A stretch of 64,000 bases of DNA, taken from contig JAAALK010000686.1 of assembly GCA_019279435.1 (NCBI GenBank), positions 1 through 64,000 of the forward strand, read 5' to 3'. Of the stretch, positions 54,979-64,000 are shown piece after piece. The notes under the pieces are model-generated. The model was not told the origin of the DNA. It saw only the letters and a program-made list of their open reading frames with translations, and did not search any database. Within the stretch, counting starts at the first letter, position 1, and each line of letters begins with the position of its first letter. The DNA comes from Zizania palustris. Taxonomy: Eukaryota > Streptophyta > Magnoliopsida > Poales > Poaceae. Both the position numbers and the translations under genes were made by a program.

Positions 54979-56287
54979 GTGCCCTTCATTCGCGATCGTG
55001 CGGCTCGGATGGAATCCGGCACGGCACGCGCTAAGGGGTCGAGTGCCGCCTTCGTCTCCGGCGACGGCGGGCTCGGGTGCGACCTTGGCGGCGGTGGCGA
55101 GCGCCTAGGTGCCTAGCTACCGGCGAAAATGGAACGAGGGGAGCACGGCGGTTCCAACCATACCTGCGGCGGCGAGGAAGGACGAAGGACGGCGACCGGC
55201 GGCGAGGGTAGACGAAGAAGGGTTCTCGGGTGCTCGTCGGCGACGGTGATCCGGCGGGCTCCAAGGCCAACGGAGGGGTGGCCGAGGACGGGCGGTGGTC
55301 GACGATCAATCCGGTGGCGGTGGCTAGGGCGAAGGGGGTCGGGATCGACGGCGATCGCTCGCCGGAGGTGGAGCAGAGCCGAAGCTCGAAGAAGAGGGCG
55401 ACGGCGCTCTGGAAGGCTTCGGTTAGGGCTTAGGGGGTGTGGGCGGAGTGCGGTGAGCCGAGGGGTTTTTATAGGGGTCACCGGCGGTGTATAAGGCAGG
55501 GCAAACGGAGGAAACCCGAAGGGTTTCTCTTTTTGCGCCGGCGAGGGTTCCATCTGCGTGGCGAGCTTCCAATCCTGCTAAACGCGTGGCTTGAAGATGG
55601 AAGGGGGTCGGCGGTGCTTGGGGAAAGTGATCCGAGGGCGATCGAGCGAGATCGGGCGGCCGGCGGCGTGGAAACAGAAGGCTATCGCCGGAGAGGGGAA
55701 GGGGAGCGATCCCCTTCCATTGAAGACGAAGGATCTGACAGGTGGCCCCCACCTGTCAGCGAGCGAACGAGAAAGGAAAGGGCCGACAGGCGGGGCCGGG
55801 CGGACAGTGGCGCGGCGGGGGCTGACCGGTGGGACCAGGCGGGGCGCGGGCGGGAGGAGAGAGGGGAGGGCGTGCGCCGACAGGCGGGCCCCTCTTGTCA
55901 GCGAGAGGGTGGCGATGGGCTGGGCCAAAAAGGCCGCTGGGGGGAAGTTTCTGGGTTGAGGCCCGTTAAGGATTTAAATTTGATTTTCGATTTAAAATAA
56001 TTCCAGAAAATCAAATATTTGATTAAGGGTTGAGTCACTGTTGATAAAAATTTGTAAAAATTCCTAAAATTATATCTTGGGCTCTAGTTCATCTCATAAA
56101 AATTTCAGGTTCAGATTTTGAGTATTTCTCCCTGTTTGGCTTTATTTAGGTTCTTTTGTGATTTTCCTTTATTAATAAACCCAGAAATAATATTTCAATA
56201 ATATTTTCTTTTTATTTTATTCCTTTTAATTTCTGGGGTGTTACAATCCTATCCCCCTTACAGAGAATCTCGTCCTCGAGATTCGGA

Positions 56288-59200
56288 TCAATCCTCGAAT
56301 AGCTCAGGATGCTGTGCCTTGAGTTCATCTTCTTTTTCCCATGTAGCTTCTTCTACCGGATGATTGCTCCACTGCACTTTGCAGAAGCGGATTACTCGAC
56401 TCCGGGTGGTCCTTTCTTTGACTTCCAATATCTTGACTGGTCTTTCCACATAAGTCAGATCTTCTTGGACATCCAACTGCTGAAGATCCACTTGCTCCGT
56501 GGGGACGCGGAGACACTTCTTGAGTTGAGATACATGGAACACATCATGCACTCCAGTCAACGAAGGTGGTAGTTCCAACTGATAAGCGACTTCGCCTTGG
56601 CGTCGAATAACGGGAAATGGTCCAACATATCGAGGGGCCAACTTTCCTCTCATGTTAAACCGTTGAGTCCCACGAAGAGGTGTGACCCGAAGGTATACAT
56701 GGTCTCCTTCTTCAAAGGCTAGATCTCGACGACGATTGTCGGCGTAGCTCTTCTGTCGCGATTGGGCTGTCTTGAGTCTGTCTCTGATGATCCGTACTTT
56801 CTCTTCAGCTTCACGGAGAATGTCGGTTCCGAACACTTGGGATTCACCAGTTTGGTCCCAAAGGAGAGGCGTTCTGCACTTACGTCCATATAGGGCTTCA
56901 AAAGGAGACATCTGAAGACTGGCTTGATAGCTATTGTTGTATGAGAATTCTGCATATGGCAAGCTCTTGTCCCAAGTGGCTCCAAAATCCAAAACACATG
57001 CTCGAAGCATATCCTCTAGTATCTGATTTACCCTTTCTGTTTGCCCATCTGTCTGAGGATGGTAGGCGGTACTGAAATTCAATCTCGTGCCCATTTCCTC
57101 TTGGAGGTTCTTCCAAAAGCGAGAGGTAAACTGACTTCCTCGGTCAGACACTATCTTCTTGGGTACTCCATGAAGACATACTATCCGGGCCATATATAGC
57201 TCTGCTAGCTTAGGGCCACTAAAGGTCGTCTTGACGGCTATGAAATGAGCTACTTTCGTAAGCCGATCGATGATCACCCAAATAGAATCATACCCAAGTT
57301 GGGTCTTTGGTAATCCGGTGATGAAATCCATACCGATCTCTTCCCACTTCCATTCCGGTACTTTAAGTGGCTGTAACAATCCTGCAGGTCTCTGATGTTC
57401 AGCTTTTACTCTTCTGCAGGTGTCACATTCGGCGACGAACTGGGCAATCTCTCTTTTCATGCTAACCCACCAATAGCGTTCCTTCAGATCCTGGTACATC
57501 TTGGTACTGCCGGGGTGAATGGAGTACAATGTCTCATGGGCCTCTCTTAGGATAAGAGTCTTTATTTCAGGTTTATCCGGCACACATATCCGAGTTCCAA
57601 ACCATATGGTGCCATTCTCGTCTTCTGAAAATCCGGGGGCTTTTCCTTGTCTCATGTTCTTCTTAATGGCAGCTATATCCGGGTCCTCTGACTGAGCTTC
57701 ACGAATCTGCTCAAACAAAACAGGTTGGGTCTCTAAGGTGGCTAGGTATGCCCCAGTGGTTAATCCAAGATTTAATTTTTCCATCTCCCTACATAACGAG
57801 GGTGCGTGTTCTTGAATCATCATGGCCGTGCAATATCCCTTGCGACTTAAGGCATCAGCTACCACATTTGCTTTTCCTGGGTGGTAGTGAATACCCAAGT
57901 CATAGTCCTTGATCAATTCCAGCCATCGTCTTTGCCTCAAGTTCAGATCTGGCTGTGTGAAGATATACTTCAAGCTCTTGTGATCCGTAAAGATCTCACA
58001 GCGATTCCCAACCAAATAGTGCCTCCAAATCTTGAGGGCGTGCACTACGGCGGCTAATTCCAGGTCATGGGTCGGATAATTTAACTCATGAGGTCGCAAC
58101 TGACGGGAGGCATAAGAGATAACTTTCCCATCTTGCATAAGAACACATCCCAATCCTTGGCGAGATGCGTCGCAATAGACATGGAAGTCTTTGCGGATAT
58201 CCGGTAGGGTCAGTATAGGTGCAGATACCAAACGAGTCTTGAGGGTGCGGAAACTTTCCTCGCATTCAGGAGTCCATTCGAACTTCTCTCCTTTCTGCAA
58301 CAACTTGGTCATTGGCTTGGCTATCTTCGAAAAATTCTCGATGAATCTTCGGTAATATCCGGCCAATCCCAGAAAACTTCGTATCTCAGATACGTTCGTG
58401 GGTGGCAACCAGTCCGTAACTGCTTCTACGGTGGCAGGGTCTACTGCGATTCCTTGTGCAGAGATGATGTGTCCAAGGAACTTTACTTCAGCCGTCCAAA
58501 ACTTGCACTTACTGTACTTGGCATACAATTGGTGTTCCCTTAACTTTCCTAAGGTTAACCGGAGGTGAGTCTCGTGCTCCTTCTGGTCCTTGGAATAAAT
58601 AAGGATGTCGTCTATGAAGACTACGATGAACTTGTCCAAATATTCCATGAATACCTTATTCATCATATTCATGAAGAATGCAGGGGCGTTGGTTAATCCA
58701 AAGGACATAACTGTACACTCATATAAACCATAACGGGTAGTGAAGGCCGTCTTGGGTATATCTTCTTCTCGAATCCTCAACTGATGGTAACCAGACCGTA
58801 GGTCGATCTTCGAGAATACCGTGGCTCCTTTGAGCTGGTCGAAGAGGTCATCGATCCGAGGCAACGGGTACTTATTCTTGATGGTTACTTCATTCAAAGC
58901 GCGGTAATCCACACACATACGCTTGGCCTTGTCTTCTTTCTTCTCGACGAAGATGACGGGAGCACCCCATGGTGATGTGCTTGGTCTGATATAACCTTTC
59001 CTTTCAAGATCCTCCAACTGCTGCTTCATTTCAGCTAGTTCATTGGCGGCCATCCGGTATGGTCGCTTATAAATAGGAGAGGTTCCGGGCACCAAGTCAA
59101 TCCTGAATTCGATATCCCTCTTAGGTGGCATTCCTGGTAGATCCTCTGGGAATACATCCGGGTATTCGCTGACTACTGGTATCTCCTCCAAGGTAATCTG

Positions 59201-60766
59201 ATGTAGTCTTGTTCTTCCGGCCTTCATGCTGGTCATCTGGAATGTGACCATAATCCCTTCTTCATTAGTCACCGTTACTTTTCTCTGGGCACACTCTATC
59301 ACACCTTGGTGTTTATTTAGCCAATCCATCCCTAGAATGAGGTCCAAACCTTGACATTCTATTAGAATGGGGTCGGCCCAAAATATCGTGCCTTGGATAT
59401 CTACCCATACCCTTGGACTAAAGGAACAAGCGAGGGTTTTCTTTCCTGGGGTTGCTATTAGTACTGGCCTGGGTAGTTCACTTATATCCAGTGCATTATT
59501 TTCCACGAAAGCAGTTGATATAAAGGAGTGGGTAGCTCCGGTGTCAAATAATACCACTGCATGCGATGAATGAACCATAAACTTACCCATGACAATCTCT
59601 GGTGCAGCCTGGGCTTCTTCGGCGGAGACGTGGTTCACTTTGGCGCGGACGGCGGGGTTGGAGGTGACTCCTTGCGCTCTCTTGGGATGGGGGCACTGGT
59701 GAGAGTAGTGTCCCTCTTGGCGGCAGTTGAAGCATACCACAGGTTTGCCATGCCTGTCTCTCAAGACCTCCGGCTTCTTGGCCGGGGCGACTGGAGCGGT
59801 CGGTGCGACTGGAGCGGTGCGAGGTTGACTGGCTCCGGCGTTGGCAGCTGGTGGCGCCGGGCGATACACTGGCCGGGGGTGGTACTGTGGCGCTGGTGGA
59901 GGTGGAGCGAAGCGGGGTCTTTGGGCCATTCCTTGATTCTGCCTGAAGGCAATCATGCGCTTCTTCTTCAGGTCGACCTTATTTTGCTGGGTCTCCTGCA
60001 TGATAGCCTTGTTCACCAACTTCTGGAAGTTGGCGAAGTCTCCGGAGATAAGCTGTAGAGACAGCTCATCCTTCAGTCCCCGGAGGAACTTAGCCTGCCT
60101 GGCCGCATCCGTACGAACCTCTTCAGGTGCGTACCTGGCCAACCTGTTGAACTCGTGCAGATATTCAGTTACGGACCTGCTCCCCTGCTGCAGGTCCCTA
60201 AACTCCTGTTGCTTCTGAGCAACGATGCCGTCGGGGATGTGGGCGGCACGGAAGGCAGCTGAGAACTCTGCCCAAGTGTGGGCGTGGCCCTCGGGTAGAG
60301 TCTCGCGGTGGTTGTCCCACCACTCAGCGGCGGGACCATGCAGCTGGTGGGTGGCGAAGGCCACCCTCTCCTGCTCAGTGCAGGTCAGGAGATCGAGTTT
60401 CTTCTCGATCGCCCGCAACCAATCCCCAGCCTCCATGGGGTTGGTGGTGCTTGAGAAAGTCGGTGGGCGGACTCGGAGGAACTCCGAGAGCTGAGTTGCG
60501 GGAGCGGGAGCTGGTGTGGCGGGTCGGGGCAGCTCGGGCTGTTGGTAGAGGCGGAAGAAGTGAGCCTGCTGCTCTTGCATTTGCTGCTGCTGCTGCTGCA
60601 TCTGGTGTAGGAGGGCTGAGACCAGCTGGTTTTGGGTGGCCATCATTTCAGCCATGGTGGGGTGGTTGGCGACCGGGGCCTGCCTCTGCCCGGTGGCTCC
60701 CCATTGTGGCAGGTTGCCACTCTCCCCTCCGTTCTGAGGAGCGTCTGATCCCTGGGTGTTGGTCAT
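56288..60766 (-). CDS. Element I Gag-Pol polyprotein with chromodomain
   Basis: This is an open frame of about 1492 residues from the ATG at 60766. Approximate residues: Gln-rich N-terminus 45-70; Gag domain 100-260; CCHC knuckle CFNCRQEGHYSHQC 345-358; protease with VLFDTGATHSFIS around 408; RT with MCVDYRALN, KIDLRSGYHQ and FIDDIL at about 717; RNase H with YCDASRQG and TDHKSLKYIF. Integrase follows with an HHCC finger (IHPGSTKMY ... CDTCRR), MDFITGLP, VSDRGSQF and TERVNQ, then a GPY/F-type motif (LAPRYVGPFPV). The end (YVERPVKILEVKERTTRS ... VQWSNHP..EATWE) is chromodomain-like. No break is visible. The polyprotein would be cut by its protease and mediate reverse transcription and integration. 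Confidence 0.96.
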   Translation of the reverse strand: MTNTQGSDAPQNGGESGNLPQWGATGQRQAPVANHPTMAEMMATQNQLVSALLHQMQQQQQQMQEQQAHFFRLYQQPELPRPATPAPAPATQLSEFLRVRPPTFSSTTNPMEAGDWLRAIEKKLDLLTCTEQERVAFATHQLHGPAAEWWDNHRETLPEGHAHTWAEFSAAFRAAHIPDGIVAQKQQEFRDLQQGSRSVTEYLHEFNRLARYAPEEVRTDAARQAKFLRGLKDELSLQLISGDFANFQKLVNKAIMQETQQNKVDLKKKRMIAFRQNQGMAQRPRFAPPPPAPQYHPRPVYRPAPPAANAGASQPRTAPVAPTAPVAPAKKPEVLRDRHGKPVVCFNCRQEGHYSHQCPHPKRAQGVTSNPAVRAKVNHVSAEEAQAAPEIVMGKFMVHSSHAVVLFDTGATHSFISTAFVENNALDISELPRPVLIATPGKKTLACSFSPRVWVDIQGTIFWADPILIECQGLDLILGMDWLNKHQGVIECAQRKVTVTNEEGIMVTFQMTSMKAGRTRLHQITLEEIPVVSEYPDVFPEDLPGMPPKRDIEFRIDLVPGTSPIYKRPYRMAANELAEMKQQLEDLERKGYIRPSTSPWGAPVIFVEKKEDKAKRMCVDYRALNEVTIKNKYPLPRIDDLFDQLKGATVFSKIDLRSGYHQLRIREEDIPKTAFTTRYGLYECTVMSFGLTNAPAFFMNMMNKVFMEYLDKFIVVFIDDILIYSKDQKEHETHLRLTLGKLREHQLYAKYSKCKFWTAEVKFLGHIISAQGIAVDPATVEAVTDWLPPTNVSEIRSFLGLAGYYRRFIENFSKIAKPMTKLLQKGEKFEWTPECEESFRTLKTRLVSAPILTLPDIRKDFHVYCDASRQGLGCVLMQDGKVISYASRQLRPHELNYPTHDLELAAVVHALKIWRHYLVGNRCEIFTDHKSLKYIFTQPDLNLRQRRWLELIKDYDLGIHYHPGKANVVADALSRKGYCTAMMIQEHAPSLCREMEKLNLGLTTGAYLATLETQPVLFEQIREAQSEDPDIAAIKKNMRQGKAPGFSEDENGTIWFGTRICVPDKPEIKTLILREAHETLYSIHPGSTKMYQDLKERYWWVSMKREIAQFVAECDTCRRVKAEHQRPAGLLQPLKVPEWKWEEIGMDFITGLPKTQLGYDSIWVIIDRLTKVAHFIAVKTTFSGPKLAELYMARIVCLHGVPKKIVSDRGSQFTSRFWKNLQEEMGTRLNFSTAYHPQTDGQTERVNQILEDMLRACVLDFGATWDKSLPYAEFSYNNSYQASLQMSPFEALYGRKCRTPLLWDQTGESQVFGTDILREAEEKVRIIRDRLKTAQSRQKSYADNRRRDLAFEEGDHVYLRVTPLRGTQRFNMRGKLAPRYVGPFPVIRRQGEVAYQLELPPSLTGVHDVFHVSQLKKCLRVPTEQVDLQQLDVQEDLTYVERPVKILEVKERTTRSRVIRFCKVQWSNHPVEEATWEKEDELKAQHPELFED

Positions 60767-60945
60767 CCTGGAATTTCCAATGTACACATATTTATTTTGG
60801 GTGAATTTCTTTATATTTATTTCAAAAGAATACCGTTCTTGCGGTTACACTTATTTATTCTCTCATTCATGCCTTATATTTTGACATGAATGCTAAATAC
60901 AAGCAATCAAAATAAAAAGATAAACAATCAATCGTAATACTACGT

Positions 60946-61758
60946 CTAAGGCAGCTCGGGGGACGGCTCGATCTCGGGCTCGTGGGAGACGGGCGGGGTC
61001 GCGGAACTGGACGGTCCGGCGGGTGGTGCACTGCGGGAGATCCTCTTGGGCCTCACTGTGGGAGTCTGAATGGGTTTCTTCCGGCGAGGCGGAAGAGGTG
61101 CGATCTCCTCTATGTCCTTCTTTAACTCTCTGAGCTGCTGACGAAGCTGGGTATGGACCATGGCGCCCTGGCGCAGAAGCTCGTTCTGACGTCTCAACTC
61201 CTCTACCTCAAGGGTCAACAGAGGGTTCTGCTCTAGCTGTCGACGGAGCTCGGCGTTCTCCCTGGTCAGGTTCTCCGAAGTGTGGCGGTAGAAGTCGATG
61301 GTGTCGTGCTGGCTGTCCGCGTCGAGGACGGCCTCTGTGTGGAGGTTGTCCATGGCCTCCAAGAGTCTCATCGTGCGGGTGATGGCGGAGCTGCTCTGGG
61401 TGAGGGGGCTGATGTAGATGCTGCGGTGACTCCCGGGTGTGCGCATGGGCATGAAGCGGTAGACGGTGTCGCGGAGGTGGCAGTCGTAGACCAGTCGAAG
61501 CTCGGCGAGGGACTGGAGAGCGGCTCGCTGGCTGGCCACCACGAAGGAAGGTCCTCCAACTCCATGGGTGTAAAAGGGTGGCTGCGTGGAAGAGGGGCGG
61601 ATCACAACCGTGACCTCGCAGTAGCTCTCATTCGCATCGGGAAAAATCCCGTGGAATGCAGGCTCATGGGGAAACCCCAAAAAGTCGACGAGCACGCGAA
61701 GCTCGCGGATGAATCCGGCCTCGTCACGAAGAGTCCCGCTCATGGTGTGAACCGGCAT
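60946..61758 (-). CDS. Element I extra ORF ahead of gag, unknown function
   Basis: It has about 270 residues, in the same orientation as gag and about 180 bp before it. The first part (RDEAGFIRELRVLVDFLGF, CEVTVVI, GGPSFVVASQRAALQSLAEL) is compact. A coiled coil (about residues 145-215) and a basic, Pro/Ser-rich tail (PPRRKKP, RPKRISR) follow. An extra ORF upstream of gag has been reported in some related rice elements, as I recall. The order helix, strand, Gly-rich turn, Ala-rich helix loosely recalls a double-stranded-RNA-binding fold; this is speculation. Confidence 0.7.
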   Translation of the reverse strand: MPVHTMSGTLRDEAGFIRELRVLVDFLGFPHEPAFHGIFPDANESYCEVTVVIRPSSTQPPFYTHGVGGPSFVVASQRAALQSLAELRLVYDCHLRDTVYRFMPMRTPGSHRSIYISPLTQSSSAITRTMRLLEAMDNLHTEAVLDADSQHDTIDFYRHTSENLTRENAELRRQLEQNPLLTLEVEELRRQNELLRQGAMVHTQLRQQLRELKKDIEEIAPLPPRRKKPIQTPTVRPKRISRSAPPAGPSSSATPPVSHEPEIEPSPELP

Positions 61759-61880
61759 CTACAAAAGAGAGAAAATTTTTGTGAAAATCTTAGAAGATGA
61801 GAGGATAAGTAATCTTTTGTAAAATATAGTGAATATATATAAGTCCTAAGGTCAGGTCTGTTTGGCTTCCTACAGTCAAG

Positions 61881-61895
61881 TCGGCTCTGATACCA
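61881..61895 (-). other. Element I primer-binding site (initiator Met tRNA type)
   Basis: On the minus strand it reads TGGTATCAGAGCCGA, three bases after the 5' LTR end. Confidence 0.92.
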
Positions 61896-61898
61896 TCT

Positions 61899-64000
61899 TG
61901 TCGCGCCCCGATTTAATAAATCAGGACTTTATTGAAATTCCATAGAAAATCAATAAAACAAGACGTTCATCATGCGACCACGTACAATACGGACAATCAT
62001 TCACGGTTCGTAGACCGCATTAATACAAAAGTGAATAAAGGTGAAGAGAAACTAATAAAATAAGGGTCCTAGATGAACGCCTCCTTCCAGTCTCGCCTTG
62101 ACTGGGTCGCTACTCCAGACCTTCATCCTCCTCGTAGTAGACTGGCTCTGATGTTGTAAGTCAACGGGGTGAGTACATATGTACTCAGCAAGCCACCGAA
62201 TGCAAATATAATGCAAGGTAATAACAAGGGAGATAGTGGCTAATTTAGCGGAAGCGGCATATTTGTAAAGCTTTAAATGAGAGCAGTTTATTAGTACGGA
62301 AAAGTAAACATGTGCATGTGTATCATCATGTTCTAACTCGAGGGGTACAGTCAGCCCCACCTCGCTCAACAGTCCTTACGTGCCATGAATAACTTGATCA
62401 TTCAAACAATTGTAAACTAACTGCGAGTAGTCACACAACCCGCCCTTGACCGTGGGCTCGGCTTTTCGAAAAGATTAAATTACTCTGATCAGAGATGTAC
62501 CACTGTACCCACAAGGCACGCACTCATCACCTACACCGAAGTGTAACGAGATGACCCATCACACGGGAACTCGTGCCAAAACCTTCCATATAGTCCTCCC
62601 GACTCAATAGCACCCTCTTATGGGTTTCATATGGTGTCCCGACGCATCGGAGCCCCACCATACCCCCCCTTGAGCCTCGTCGGTACAAGTCGCCCGCAGG
62701 CTAGCCCCTTGCCCCCTCCTCTATGGTGCATCGAGCCGGAGTATTCCATACTTCCAGTTAGGACTTACCCATTAGACTTGTGGTTGGTACGGAAGTGCTT
62801 TGCAACAGATCCCGCAGACCGGTCCTTATAGTGCCCCGGGTGCGACAAACCAGTGCCCGAGCTTGCACCCGGAACCCACCATACTTATAACCTAGCCAAC
62901 TCCAACAGAGTCCAGAGACGAGAATAACAGGGAAATTCATATATAGAATCCAGCTATCTACGACTCATTCTTAGTAACCTATAGCAGTTGTGCCGGTACA
63001 TTGGGCACTAGCTAATATATGTATAGTAGAGTGACAAGGAGTTAAGGCTCAATAAGCATGGCTTGGGTTTGCACACAAGGACGGGGATCTAATAAATATA
63101 AGTGTAAGGCTAGAATATTTGACTAATGCAATATTAACCTATGGGTTATAGCGATAAGTTATTAAAACATGGGCTCAATATGATCAACTGTTTCCACAGA
63201 GATGGTCGATGACTTGCCTTGCTCAGCAAATGGGGATGGAGGAACCTCGGGGTAGAACTCCTGCTCCTCGACGAACTCGTAGTCTTCTCGATACGGAAAA
63301 TAAACAATACATTTAATAAACAGATAAAATTCACCAAATATTAAACATACATATTGTAGGTTTTATTATGTGAAGTAATATTTTAAAATTCTGAGTTTTG
63401 TATAAAACAGTAAAGTTTAATATTTTAGAATTTTCCCAATTTATTTTCTGTATTATTAATTTTAACCTTAAGGGATTTTTATTCATTTATTTATTAATAA
63501 TATTTTGGGCAACAGAAACATACTGTTTTTATTGTATTAATGTGTAGAGAATAATATTCTGGTTCTAACAAAATTTGAATGGTGAAATTTGGAGTTAAAT
63601 TGAGCAAGATATGAATTTTCAAAGTTTAAAATCAATTTTCTGGATTTTATTTAAACAGAAAAACAGTCTCTGGTCCACGGTGAACCAGGTTCACCGTGAA
63701 CCCGTGACTATTCGCGTGGACCGGCCGATCCAGAGCCGTAGGATCCAGATCTGGCGGCTGAGCGCGAGGCGGGAGGGTTTTAATGAAATCGGACGGCTCA
63801 GATTAAAACGTGGCGAAAGGGTATACGTGGACGCACCAGATTGATCCTGGGGTTCAAGTAACGATCGACGGCTGCGATCGCCCCGTACCCCTTTGACCAG
63901 ATCTACGGGTGAGATTAAATCCCGAAGGGATTTAATCTGTGCCCTTCATTCGCGATCGTGCGGCTCGGATGGAATCCGGCACGGCACGCGCTAAGGGGTC
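61899..64000 (-). repeat. Element I 5' LTR (right copy), truncated by window end
   Basis: It begins TGTCGCGCCCCG like the left copy and matches it to the last base of the window (64000 corresponds to 55040). The hairpins recur at 63676-63698 and 63912-63938. Confidence 0.95.

Larger units (their letters stand above)
52938..56245 (-). repeat. Element I 3' LTR (left copy), 3308 bp
   Basis: Read on the minus strand it runs from TGTAACACCCCAG at 56245 to GGCGCGACA at 52938. The purine tract AAGGGGGATAGGAT adjoins it at about 56259-56246. A TATAAAAA box on the minus strand is at 55473-55466. It contains GC-rich sequence at about 55040-55960; open frames there are on both strands and look like composition effects. 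Two perfect hairpins lie at 54716-54738 and 54952-54978. Confidence 0.95.
52938..64000 (-). mobile_element. Element I: chromodomain Ty3/gypsy (Tekay-like) retrotransposon, apparently intact
   Basis: It lies in minus orientation with the 3' LTR at 52938-56245, a single open gag-pol frame, an extra ORF ahead of gag, a primer site and the 5' LTR from 61899 past the window end. Long LTRs (3.3 kb) starting TGTAACACCCC and a C-terminal chromodomain-like block fit the Tekay/Del chromoviruses. The visible LTR parts (about 2.1 kb) show no substitution by eye, only three one-base indels in homopolymer runs. It is the youngest element here and could be autonomous. Confidence 0.95.

Noticed and set aside
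55129..55959. Overlapping Arg/Gly-rich ORFs on both strands in the I LTR
   Set aside because: This is GC-rich LTR sequence with few stops in any frame; there is no motif or codon pattern.

Overview
This window is repeat-derived DNA from a plant nuclear genome, almost certainly a grass. I infer the host from the element types: Sirevirus-type Ty1/copia elements, Tat-type and chromodomain (Tekay-like) Ty3/gypsy elements, and a CACTA transposon. I see no conventional host gene, rRNA, tRNA gene or CRISPR array. Nearly all 64 kb is a nest of transposable elements, several with matching 5-bp target duplications, so the order of events can be read. No database search was possible, so family names rest on visible motifs and architecture. 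Layout from left to right: (A) a decayed Sirevirus copia element, + strand, 1-3527 and 14226-18986, with its 3' LTR at 16973-18986. It is split by (B), a young Sirevirus copia element on the - strand at 3528-14220 (duplication CCGAG). At 18987-19653 is an old Tat-like gypsy pol remnant. A CACTA element opens at 19654 and is itself split. Into it went (D), a Tat gypsy element, + strand, 19712-30933 (duplication TATGT), and (C), a second Sirevirus of B's family, + strand, 32100-43288 (duplication CTGTG). (E), a Tat derivative without gag or pol, - strand, 43812-50735 (duplication CCTAT), lies in the flanking host DNA. Next is (J), a miniature LTR element starting at 50972, whose second LTR is broken by (H), an inverted LTR of A's family at 51802-52937. 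H is broken in turn by (I), an apparently intact chromodomain gypsy element on the - strand, from 52938 past the window end. By eye, LTR divergence gives a relative order. I is youngest (no substitution in about 2.1 kb, three homopolymer indels). B and C follow (about 0.6-0.7%), then D (about 1.4%), and E is clearly older (several percent). 
 The most interesting biology is the antisense gene carried by D and E. In D it lies on the strand opposite gag-pol, between pol and the 3' LTR. It has its own TATA box, a start codon, a basic nuclear-localisation-like motif and several GT-AG introns. E, a diverged element, keeps the same gene with the same order of blocks, introns at matching places and a TATA box at a similar distance, although gag and pol are gone. 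An antisense extra ORF is known in Tat elements. The spliced structure, the separate promoter and the survival of this gene in a gag-pol-less element are the points to test. 
 Other notable signals are a conserved noncoding block between pol and the 3' LTR of the Sireviruses, a TTCGAA-bearing 15-bp minisatellite inside B's LTRs, a conserved -1 frame overlap between gag and pol in B and C, repeated CxxC pairs in the Gag coiled coil, an extra ORF ahead of gag in I, and two perfect hairpins in I's LTR.
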